DNA of 64,000 nt from assembly GCF_029962835.1 (NCBI RefSeq), contig NC_080577.1:310001-374000 (forward strand). Direction: 5' to 3'. Shown piece by piece: positions 35,285 through 45,130 of the stretch (the stretch's first letter is position 1; each line of letters opens with the position of its first letter). The stretch comes from Magnolia sinica (lineage: Eukaryota > Streptophyta > Magnoliopsida > Magnoliales > Magnoliaceae). The notes beneath the pieces are model-generated. The model was not told the DNA's origin and did not search any database. It saw nothing but the letters and a program-made list of their open reading frames with translations. The position numbers and the translations under genes are program-made.

Positions 35285-35440
35285 GAATCCAAGCATGAAA
35301 ATGAGCGGGGCAAACATGAAAATGAGCGGGGTAAACATGAAAATGAGCGGGGCAAGCAAATGAGCAGGGTAAGCATTAAAATGAGCGGGGCAAGCATGAA
35401 AATGAGCAGGCCAAGCATGAAAATGAGTGGGTCAAGCATT
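35285..35440. repeat. 21-bp repeat array B3 (inverted orientation)
   Basis: Seven units of AAAATGAGCGGGGCAAACATG, reverse complement of array B2. From here to 41640 all arrays run in this orientation, opposite to B1/B2. Confidence 0.9.
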
Positions 35441-35576
35441 GAGTTCCATATACATTGAACTTGATCGACGAGCATAGGAGACAAACTAAAAATACAGTGG
35501 GACAAAGTATAAAATTCATTTCATCATCCACCAAAATTACAAAGTATGTTATACATCAAAACTTACAATTCCGGCG

Positions 35577-35875
35577 ATTATGCAAAAAAATTCCAAGTCT
35601 GTGCATTTCAGTCCGAGTTCCTTCTTTAATCACGATAGCCATGAGAGGGTTGATCCGAGGGGTGGGTTGATTGCAAAAGGGCCGATTAAAACTATATTGG
35701 GTTATCTTGCTGGCTAGCAAAATGATTTTAGGACCAGCAAGATAACCCAATATAGTTTTAATCAGCCATTTTACAGTTAACCCATCCCTTGGATTAACCC
35801 ACCAGAGGCTATCATGATTAGAGAAGGAACTCAAACTGAAATGCATAGACTTGAAAATTTTCTGCACTCCAAGAT
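35577..35875. repeat. Long inverted repeat with perfect 30-bp inner arms
   Basis: The inner arms 35684-35713 and 35734-35763 are exact inverted copies around a 20-nt loop (words: GATTAAAACTATATTGGG, TTATCTTGCTGG). Beyond them the pairing continues imperfectly to about 35577 and 35875: AAGTCTGTGCATTTCAGTCC / AAGTCTATGCATTTCAGTTT, GAGTTCCTTCT, GATAGCC, GGGTTGATCC / GGGTTAATCC. It lies just beyond the 3' end of the Ulp1-like pseudogene. A transcript through it would form a ~140-bp hairpin. Confidence 0.9.
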
Positions 35876-35984
35876 TACTATAAACCTCATACAATGTATA
35901 TTTAACGATGTATATAATACAATGTATACAACATATTTCCAAAATTTCTCCCATGCCCTGGACAAATATCATCTACAGACTAGA

Positions 35985-38850
35985 GACAAGCAATCATATG
36001 CTATTGACTTCCTCCAATTGGCGGTGAATTTTTGCATATCTGTTCCCGCCAAGGTGAGACCGCTACACAAAATGTTGATGTTTTTCATTACGAATATACC
36101 GCAGTCTAACCATTGTCCTACTTCGGCGTAGATTCATCGACTCTAACGATCCACTTCTTCCCTTCAAGCGCAGTGCTGTCTCCAGCGGCATGGAAGAGAA
36201 TGAGGAGTGCATCAGTCATCTTCTTCATCTTCTGCTTGTACTTCGGCATTAGATTTGTGCATAAGCTATCCACAACAACGATTTCTCTTACTCTAGGATA
36301 TATGACTAGTAAAAATCAATGTGAATTTTCATGATTTATGGGCGCATAGACCTGTTCATGTTTCACAAAATAATATATTAGTCAAAACATGATAGAACAC
36401 GTAACAGTAAGACTTGGTGTTCTGTGATGAGTGCATTACTCATTCATAACACCAAATCGCTTTAACGTATGGTTTATCTCGCTGCTTGCCAATTGCGTAG
36501 GCCGTACTCAGCTGACTTATTAGCGAGGCCCGTTCTGATGCCAATTTGGAGGCCCGGTATGCAATCAAAAATGGTAAACACTCCTCAAGGCTTTGTTGTT
36601 ACAAACATGATCAAAGTTCAATACATGTAAGAAAATAAAATTTTCAAACAGATTAAGAATTGGCGAAATAAACAGTTACCGTAAAATACATAGGACAACT
36701 TGCAATCTTGAGGATATACTATTGAAAGGTCGTTGTGCCTTTTCTCAAGGAACTCGATGTATGTGTCGACAGCCTAATCAATAGGATAGTACGATTTAGT
36801 CATAGATTAATATAACAATTAATTATATGTCAATCAATGCATATAAAGAATAAATTAATAATGCTTACATCGCTATCAACCCACTCATCCTTCATCCATA
36901 TCGTACTGAACCATTTCTCCGCTGCCATGGCCTTGTTTTCTTCATACCAGTCTCTGCCTTTTTCACCTCCTACGTGGATAGTATCCTAAAAGGATCCATC
37001 TGTAGTGGAAATGGTATCGGAGAAGTAGCAAAAGCTATTACTTGCTCGGGTTCAGGAACCGCCCCAGGGGTTGTATCGAATACAGACATGGACAAATACA
37101 GAGAAATCTTGTAATATGATGGCTTCGGTATCCTTTTGGTTCTCCTTTCATAAACGGGATGAGAAGTGGATGGATTCGATACATTACCTTTGGCATTACT
37201 ATACGATTGCACATCTAGATCCCCATGTCCAAGTTTTTAATCTTCAATATCATTTTGTTCCCCTCTCTTCCTTAACCCTTCACCCTCCTCCTCTATCACA
37301 AAACGTCCTCTCTGTGTACGACTACATTCCTTCTCCTTATTAAACTCCTCCCTCTCATTCGTTAACTTTTCCTTGTCCTCAAAAAATAAATCCTTCTCCC
37401 TCTTCAATTGTTCTTTCTCTTTCAGTAACGTCTCTCTCTCAGCAAACATTGTTTCTTTCCTTCTCATCCCTTCCCTCTCTTTTCTCAATTCGTCCCTCTC
37501 CTTCTTCAATTCCTCTCTCTCCTTCTTCAACTCTTCTCTCTCAATTCGAAATTTCTCCATAAAAACAACATTCTTCACAATACCCCCCTCCTCGGTCCCT
37601 CTCCCTCCACGCCTTTCTCATCGTTATCATCTGACTCGTCATCCTCCTCATGATCAATCTCATTACCCTCCTCATCATCTTCCTGGTCTCAGTGAGATAC
37701 AAAATGTATAGATAAATATGTAAGAGTAAGGATAACTTTACAATGGAAGAAAAATTATGGTTCATTTTTCATAACATCTCACCTGGAAACTGTCACGCAT
37801 CGAGCGAATGACATCCGTTTCCTATTCTCGTAGCGTTGGTTCTAATTTCATTACTACTGATGTCTACAAAAGAATAAAGAGTAATGTTAAATAAAAAAGT
37901 GTATATGTTAACTTACGTAAAGTAAATGCCGGACATATATATAAACTTACAGCTTTACTCTAGAAAATAACATGTATTCTGTTGTACCTCTAACTCTTCC
38001 AGCCTTGATATTGAATGAAGCGTGGAATTTGATGGGGAATATATGAAACAACACACACTTATAGGGCCGGTAATATCTCTACTGCCCATACCCGTTAGAA
38101 TGAAATTTCACCAGGTTAAAATTTTAAAATTGACTATAGAGGGAAAACATATAGAAAATAAAAGGTGTTCTTACTTGTAGAGGAAGGACGCAATCACGTA
38201 CAGTGTACCGAGGGAAACTTAATGCGGCAACGGCAGATTTGATTCCTTACAAAATTGTATAGTATCCCAAACTACCCCAGGGATATATATAGAAATCATC
38301 TAACGAGTCCACCAGGTGAATATAATTCATGTTACACATGGTTTTCGGTTCGGTTCCCCTAAGAAAAGCACACCACAACTAGAAGTAGGGCAACCTTCAG
38401 GACGTCCTCGTGCTTATTGGTGTCAACTAATCTCTCAAACACGTCCGTTAGGTGCTTCTTTAAGATTGGATATTCTTTGAAATATTTGTCTCTTAGTGTA
38501 CTCGTAGTGTAACGAATCTTCGGTATAGTAAGATCTCCAATCCTAAGACCGGTAATGAGGGCGAAGTCCATCTCGGAAAATTACAATTGCCTCCCCCTGA
38601 TCTCAAATACTAAATCACCTTTGTATCTTAATAAAAGAAGGTGAAATAGAGCCCCTATAAATATAAAGGATGTAACATGCAATAGAAACGAGAAAGGGAA
38701 TTGCTTAAACAGATTTAAGCGACTATCGTGCTTCTCCACTCCACCCTTCACATTGTCAAACCACCATGTCGGTGTATACCTAGATGTTGGGTTGGAGATT
38801 ATGGCAGAATATTCGTCGCCTGTAGAGATGAATTGAAAAATATATCAAAC
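35985..38850 (-). pseudogene. DUF1985 / Ulp1-like cysteine protease gene (Kaonashi-type MULE passenger), decayed
   Basis: Read on the minus strand. Near 38850-38180 there is a DUF1985-like region: SRYTPTWWFDNVKGGVEKHD, GALFHLLLLRYKGDLVFEI, then after one stop FSEMDFALITGLRIGDLTIP, then (one frame over) HLVDSLDDFYIYPWGSLGYY, and a plausible donor CAA|GTAAGA near 38175. A Glu/Lys-rich coiled coil follows (37578-37237, repeats of EREELKKERDELRKERE). The end carries a C48 peptidase: VYAPINHENSH with W replaced by a stop, FLLVIS, EIVVVDSL, then QWLDCGIFVMKNINILC, ending in a stop near 35987. So the His, Asp and Cys of the triad are all visible but split over frames with several stops. Known: MULEs of Kaonashi type in Arabidopsis and melon carry such Ulp1-like genes. 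Intron limits are not resolved; not functional here. Confidence 0.75.
37237..37578 (-). other. Coiled-coil segment of the Ulp1-like gene
   Basis: The open frame is almost wholly Glu/Lys/Arg in heptads, with repeats of EREELKKE. It lies between the DUF1985 and protease parts, as a linker would. Part of the pseudogene above, not a separate gene. Confidence 0.6.
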
Positions 38851-38954
38851 ATAAAATTCACAAGATAAACATAGTGTACAAAATCAGACATAATTGAAAA
38901 CAATGTAGCATTTTATTAAATTGAACAAGCTTCATATGAAATATAAATAGAAAT

Positions 38955-39075
38955 TGAGCGAGGAAATACCGAAAATTGTACGAGACAAATTATCAACATA
39001 AGCGAGACAAACTATAATTTGATCAGGGCAAACTACAAATTGAGCAGGGCAAACTGGATATTGAACAGGGCAAGC
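38955..39075. repeat. 21-bp repeat array B4
   Basis: About five eroded units (AAATTGAGCAGGGCAAACTGG), inverted relative to B1. 39076-39364 is a non-repeat insert with one 68-codon frame of unknown meaning. Confidence 0.75.
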
Positions 39076-39739
39076 TAGACATTTTACCAAGTTCAACGTT
39101 AGCCAGATTAGTGAACATTTATACTGGTAGTATCAACAAGAAGAAGTTATTTGCATCCACAAAAGATGTCTTTATCCTTTGTTCCAAAGAAAATAAGGAT
39201 CAAAACAAACTATATAGGAATCAATGGTTTCAAGAAAATTGGAAGTTAGAAATACTTAAAGAGGATAGAGACCTGTCATGGATTGAAAAACGTCTTCTGA
39301 CTCTTCTTTTTAACTAAAAACAATGGAATTATCCATTGCGATATATAAAAAAATGATCGCTTTGAGAAAACATTGAGCAGGGCGAACTAGAAAATTGATC
39401 AAGGGAAACATTCAATTTAGCAGGGGAAACATGAAATTCAGCGGGGAAAGGAAAATATGAAATTGAGCTGGGCAAACTTGAATTTCAGTGGGGGAGACAT
39501 GAAATTGAGGAGGGCAAACTAGAAAATCAGCAGGGCAAACTACAAATTCAGCGGGGTAAGCATAAAATTGTACAGGGCAAACTGGAAAATCAGCGGGACA
39601 AACATGAAATTGAGCGGGACAAACTAGAAAATCAGCGGGGCAAACTAGAAAATCGGCGGGGCAAACTAGGAAATCAGTAGGGCAAACATGAAATTCAGCG
39701 GGGCAAACTAGACAATCAGCTGGGCAAACTTAACAAATA

Positions 39740-40120
39740 ATTTCATGGCTTAAGTCGAAAAATCTAAACGTATCCAATGTTCAAATAGACCACACTACAC
39801 GAAATTTTGAATTGAACTTCTAATGTTGATCATTTCTTAGGAGCCACAGAAGTTTTAGATCAAGCTTATAATTGTGTTTTCTATTAATCCATGTCTGTAT
39901 GATCTTATGAATAGGTTTGATAACAAACAAACATAACTATTGGGCCGACTATGGTTTCAACGGTGGAAATCATTATGCCCACTATTTCCCGTGGTATGAT
40001 CCACTTGATCTTTTGATATGCTTCAATTTGGGGCTAAACCCCTTAAAATAGATGGAAAAACAGATGGACACCGTGGATATACTACATACATTTAATGTGG
40101 GCCTAACTGAGTTTACTTAG
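39740..40120. mobile_element. Foldback element in the higher-order repeat, copy 1
   Basis: Words GACCACACTACACGAAATTT, GCCACAGAAGTTTTAGATCA, CATGTCTGTATGATC, CCACTATTTCCCGTGGTATG and CACCGTGGATATACTACATA follow the family order. Its near-identical copy is 40780-41150. Confidence 0.75.
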
Positions 40121-40779
40121 TACAATGGGAGTGTACTGACTAACTCTGTACGCAATACGATTACGCTTGCTACGCCCTACAATAATGTTTTATTTGTAAT
40201 ATATCATGTTCATCGGATTATGTAATACCCCTCCGTTTTCATCGGAATATGTATACACCAAAACCCCATATGCGGAAGGGAACCTGGACATTGAGGGAGA
40301 GAACCTAGACATTGAGCGGGACAAACATGAAATTGAACGGGGCAAACATGAAATTTAGCGGGGGAAACATTAAATTCAGCGGGGAAAACATGAAATTCAA
40401 CGGGAAAAAATAAGAAATTGATCGGGGCAAACTTAATTTTCAACGGGGAAAACATGAAATTCAGCAGGGCAAATCATGAAATTCAGTGGGGCAAACATGG
40501 AATTGAGCAGGGCAAACTGAAAATTGAGTGGGGCAAACATGAAATTCAGCGGGGCAAACTAGGAATTGAGCAGGGCAAACTACAAAATCAGTGGGGCAAA
40601 CTAGGAAATCAGCGGGACAAACATGAAATTGAGTGGAGGAAACTAGAAAATCAGCGGGGCAAACTAGAAAATCAGTGGGACAAACTAGGAAATTAGCGGG
40701 GCAAATATGAAAATGAGAGGGGCAAATATGAAATTCAAAGGGGCAAACTAGACAATCAGCGGGGCCAACTTAACAAATA

Positions 40780-41150
40780 ATTTCATGGCTTGAGCCGAAA
40801 AATCTAAATGTATCCAATGTTCAAATGGACCACACCACATGAAATTTTGAATTGAACTTCTAATGTTAATCATTTCTTAGGGGCCACAAAAGTTTTGGAT
40901 CAAGCTTATAATTGTGTTTTCTATTAATCCATGTCTATATGATCTTATGAATAGGTTTGATAACAAACAAACATCACTGTTGGGTCAACTATGGTTTCAA
41001 CGGTGGAAATCATTATGCCCACTGTTTCCCGTGGTATGATCCACTTGATCTTTTGATATGCTTCAATTTGGGAGTAAACCCCTTAAAATAGATGGAAAAA
41101 CATATGGACGGCATGGATATACTACATACATTCAATGTGGGCCCAACTGA
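40780..41150. mobile_element. Foldback element in the higher-order repeat, copy 2
   Basis: Differs from copy 1 at only a few positions (GAGCCGAAAA/AAGTCGAAAA; GGCCACAAAAG/AGCCACAGAAG), so the two came from block duplication, not from separate insertions. Confidence 0.75.
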
Positions 41151-41801
41151 GTTTACTTAGTACAATGGGAGCGTACTGACTAACTCAGTATGCAATCCAA
41201 TTACACTTGCTACGCCCCACAATGATGCTTTATTTGTAATACATCATGTTCATCGGATTATGCCCCTCCGTTTTCATTGGAATATGTATACACTAAAACC
41301 CCATATGCGGAAGGGAACCTAGACATTGAGGGAGGGAACCTAGACATTAAGTGCGACAAACATGATATTGAACGGGGCAAACATGAAATTCATTGAGGGA
41401 AACATTAAATTCAGGGGAGAAAACATGAAATTCATCGGGGAAAACAAGAAATTGATCAGGTAAACTTGATTTTCAGCGGGGGAAACATGAAATTCAGTAG
41501 GGCAAATCATGAAATTCAGCGGGGCAAACTAGGAATTCAGCGGAGCAAACTAGAAAATTAGCGGGGCAAACATGAAATTAAGCGGGGGAAACATGAAATC
41601 AGCAGGCAAACTAGAAAATCAGCAGGGCAAATTAGAAAATCATTATGCCCACTATTTCCCATGGTATGATCCACTTGATCTTTTGATATGCTTTAATTTG
41701 GGGCTCAACCCCTTAAAATAGATGGAAAAACGGATGGACGGCGTGGATATACTACATACGTTCAATGTGGGCCCAACTGAGTTTAAAATATACCTGTGCT
41801 G

Positions 41802-41942
41802 GGGTCCTTACTCTTGCTTGGGTGGTAAACTCTTAGGAGTTTCAACTCCCGGTCAAGGGTTCGAGTACCCATAGGTGGTGAAATTCCACCAGCGTGAGTG
41901 TGTGGGGTGTGTGTGCATGTGTAATAATAAATAAAAATATAT
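41802..41942 (+). mobile_element. tRNA-derived SINE (Au-like) with 14-bp target duplication
   Basis: Perfect duplication ATATACCTGTGCTG at 41788-41801 and 41943-41956. A-box-like TGCTTGGGTGG (41815), B-box GGTTCGAGTAC (41858-41868), then AATTCCACCAGCG, TGTGTGGGGTGTGTGTGC and an A-rich AATAATAAATAAAAAT tail. Only a few differences from 20338-20472. The target is the truncated foldback at 41640-41790. Confidence 0.9.
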
Positions 41943-42167
41943 ATATACCTGTGCTGCGTGCTTTCTTCACTGGACCGACCATTTTCAGAAGAAGACAAAA
42001 TGTTGATAAGGGGGGCCCACAAAAAGGGTTTTTTTGATCTTTCTACCAAAAATGCAGTGAGGAAAGGGGGTGAAAGCAACGGTAGTGAAAGCAGCAGTGG
42101 AAAGGGAGAGGAAAAGCAAACAGAGGAAATGGAGAGGAAAAGCCGTTTTCGTGAAAAGGAGGGGTAT

Positions 42168-42275
42168 TTTCGTCCTGAAATTCGGTGTCCGTACGAGGAG
42201 GTCTAAGTGCACATTGTAAGTTTGTATTGCTTTAAAAAACCGCTGGATAAAAGGTGGGGTCCACAGTCGTAAATT
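42168..42275. repeat. Right copy of the inverted flank of the MULE-2 complex
   Basis: Reverse complement of 26272-26397 (GGAGGGGTATTTTCGTC, CGTACGAGGAGGTCTAAGTG, TGGATAAAAGGTGGGGTCC). 41957-42167 is a purine-rich stretch with a frame I do not consider a gene. Confidence 0.65.
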
Positions 42276-42284
42276 TCTCCGGCA

Positions 42285-42430
42285 TAATTTAATGAAGGCA
42301 AATTTCCTACTGTACGACCCATTTATGGCCCACGAACCTTTTTAAGCCCACTTATTTTTAGCTCCCAAGAATAAGCCTCAGCTGTACGGACAGCTTTTTC
42401 GATGTCGAAAATGCCCCTGCTTTTCACATG
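42285..42430 (-). repeat. Repeat C, copy 2
   Basis: Inverted copy of 15505-15615 and 47465-47580. Directly next to a subtype-2 foldback, as is copy 3, so repeat C plus that foldback may be one larger element. Confidence 0.75.
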
Positions 42431-42439
42431 TCGAAAATC

Positions 42440-42970
42440 CCCCTGCAAAGATGAGTGCTGGAGCTCCGAGTTGTACGAATGGGCCCCACGGTTTTGTATT
42501 TATTATATCCACAACGTTCATCCATATTTCGAGATCATTTTGGAGCATTATCTTATAATAAAAAAAACCATATCTAAAGATCAACTGGACCACACCACAT
42601 AGCAGCGGGGATATTGATTTTCACCGTTAAAAATTTCGTAAGGCCCACCATAACGTTTATTTTCCATCCAATCCATTCATAAGGTCACAAAGACCTGGAT
42701 GAAGAGGAAAAACAAATTTTATATTGATCCAAAACTTCTGTGACCCTTAAAAGGGTTTCAATGGTAGATGTTCAATCCCCACTATTTTTTACAGTGTGGT
42801 CCACTTGATAGTTAGATCTGCCTTATTTTTCGTCTTAAGCCTTAATACGAGCTTGCCAAATGGATGAATGGTTTGGATATAACACATACCTCGTGATTGG
42901 ACCCACAGAACTTGCTGACGTCAATACATAGTTATATAGTTGGTGTGTGGTACACCAGCCAATTCGCTTC
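42440..42970. mobile_element. Foldback element, subtype 2
   Basis: Starts GAGCTCCGAGTTGTACGAAT, then GGGCCCCACGGTTTTGTATT, centre AATCCATTCATAAGGTCAC and GATCCAAAACTTCTGTGACC, right arm GATGAATGGTTTGGATATAA, end TTGCTGACGTCAATACATAG and GGTGTGTGGTACACCAGCC. Confidence 0.8.
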
Positions 42971-42976
42971 CTTCTT

Positions 42977-43069
42977 CCACATGCGGCACTACCACCGACC
43001 CGGCGGCAGTGCTGCGCGAACTGTCCAGCCGGCGACAGTAGTACCGCCGGACCGCGGCATTGCCGCCCG
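42977..43069. repeat. GC-rich island between two foldbacks
   Basis: CGGCACTACCACCGACCCGG, AGTAGTACCGCCGGACCGCG and similar words resemble the hairpin at 34226-34373. The right part supplies the target duplication of the next element. Confidence 0.5.
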
Positions 43070-43078
43070 GAAATGGAT

Positions 43079-43590
43079 TGGCTACTCCCCTGACGTTAAC
43101 CAATGGCTGGTGGTCGGTGCTATGTGGACCCCACCATTATGTATTTGTTTCATCCGTGCCGTCCGTATATTTTTAAAGATCATTTTAAGGTATAAGACCA
43201 AAGATGAGGTATATCTCAATCTTAAGTGGACCATATTACGGGAAACAGTTTTGAATGAGCATTGATCATTAAAAACATTTTGGGGGCCATAAAAGTTTTG
43301 GATCAAGCTAATTTTTATTTTTTTCCCTTCATCTAGTCCTATATGACCTAATTAACAGATTGGATGTCAAATAAACAGTATAGTACTCCTTAGGAGGATT
43401 TTAATGATGGATATCCAATAACTATTGTTTTCATGTGGTGTGGTCCACCTGAGATTTATATCTCTCTCATGTTTTAGATCAAGCACTTAAATGATCGGAA
43501 TGGATGAAACACATACATCATGGTGGGGCTCATAGAGCACCGACCACCATCCACAGGGTTGGTTGCAGGAGGAGTAGCCAATCCGTTTCC
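43079..43590. mobile_element. Foldback element, subtype 1, with 9-bp target duplication
   Basis: The ends are GGAAATGGATTGGCTACTCC and (inverted) GGAAACGGATTGGCTACTCC. Flanks are TTGCCGCCC (43070-43078) and CTGCCGCCC (43591-43599), 8 of 9 matching. A 9-bp duplication and long inverted repeats without coding capacity fit a Mutator-type MITE. 43600-44159 has a short tandem (GGATAAAACACATGCAT twice, 43620-43670) and no gene. Confidence 0.8.
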
Positions 43591-45060
43591 CTGCCGCCCA
43601 TCATCGTAGGCCCATAGAGCATGGATAAAACACATGCATAAAACGATGGATAAAACACATGCATCATTGTAGGCCCATAGAGCTTTGACACCAGCTAGCT
43701 GGGTGGCGTTGGGGTCATTAGCCAAACCACGTCTGGGCAAGTGATATGGATTATGGAATGCTCATTGTTTTGGCAGGCAGTCCCTTGGCCGGGATTGGTA
43801 ACTCGTCCGAGTCGGATGTAACTTGTTTGAGTTGATTCAGATTGTGTTGTGTCAGATCTAAATCGACACCTAAATTGGATTAGTAAAGAGGGTGACTGGG
43901 TCTAACTCAGCCGAGTCACCTCAACTCAATTGGTGGGGCCCAACGTCATTTGAATTCGAATGGTTTTGGAAGGGTTTGTCGTCTGCAAGGATGAATTGGA
44001 AATTATATCAACGATAATATTTAATATTTAACGAAGCATAATGTGAAAGTTGACTTGTTGTGGTAGAAAATCATAAAGTATGGTGTGAGTCTGCCGAGTC
44101 GGCGGTCAGTTTTTTACGAATTTCAAATGAAAGTACAAGACTTATAAGTGAGTTTTCACAAGTTTTGGGCCTGTTTCACTCATTTATCAGTCAAATTCAT
44201 GAAGTTGTCAGTAAATTTATACAAGGTTGTCGATCAAAAAGATGTCAATATTAAGCAGTTATCGGTCATTTTGACGAATTCCATGTCAACGTGGTCGACT
44301 CATAGGTGACATTCAACAAGTCTGCGGCCAATTTCACTCAGTTATTAGTCAATTCTCCGAGTTATATGTTGCATTTTGGCCCGAGAACGTCGTGAAATTG
44401 GTCAATTCCCTTCATGTCATGATCAATTCCATGCATTTCACGGTTAGTTCCGGCGATTCCCGTTCACTTCATGGTCAATTCAATTCATTTCACGGTCAAT
44501 TCCCTTCACTTCACGATCAATTCAATTAATTTCATGGTCAATTCTCTTCACTTCACGGTCAATTCCATGCACTTCATGGTTAATTCCGGCGATTCCCTTT
44601 CAGTTCATGGTCAATTCAATTCATTTCACGGTCAATTCAATTCATTTCACGGTCATCCCCTTCACTTCACAGTCAATTCCATGCATTTCACGGTCAATTC
44701 CCTTCACTTCACGTCAATTCAATTCATTTCACGGTTAATCCCCTTCACTTCACGGTCAATTCCATGCATTTTTCAATCACTTCAAGACCGAGAAGTGAGT
44801 GAAATTCATCGCGAAGTGAGTGAACCTGTCCTAGAATTGAGTGAAATTTATCGCAAAAGTGAGTGAAATTGACCACGAAGTGAGTGAAAATCATCACGAA
44901 CTGAGTGACATATATCCCTGCAGTTGAGAACTTTGAATATTTGACTGATAAGTTGGTCATATTCGAGCTAGTACAATGGTGGATTTCATACTACTTGGTG
45001 AAATTCACCTTATACATGTGAATATTAAACGAGTTATATCATTGTGTTTGTTTTCAAAAA

Positions 45061-45130
45061 ATGACTTTGATAATCATCCTATGCTCAAATGGTGGGGAGT
45101 TAGTAAGTGAAAACAATCGATATACGTACA
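45061..45130 (+). pseudogene. Transposase N-terminus truncated into array A4
   Basis: ATG at 45061; residues ILCSNGGELVSENNRYTYKG correspond to ILCSYGGELVSKNNRYMYTS of MULE-1. The frame then runs into the repeat and stops soon after. Confidence 0.8.

Larger units (their letters stand above)
39365..41640. repeat. 21-bp arrays B5-B7 built into a 1.04-kb higher-order repeat
   Basis: Arrays of AAACATGAAATTCAGCGGGGC / AAACTAGAAAATCAGCGGGGC occupy 39365-39735, 40285-40760 and 41310-41640. Between them lie copies of the same ~540-bp spacer containing a foldback element. TAACAAATAATTTCATGGCT occurs at 39731 and 40771 and ATATGCGGAAGGGAACCT about 1.04 kb apart, so array+spacer was duplicated as a block. 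A third spacer (41640-41790) is truncated to its right part. Confidence 0.9.

Noticed and set aside
41958..42206. 82-codon Lys/Glu-rich plus-strand frame
   Set aside because: Purine-rich terminal repeat sequence; a minus frame of similar length overlaps; no domain.
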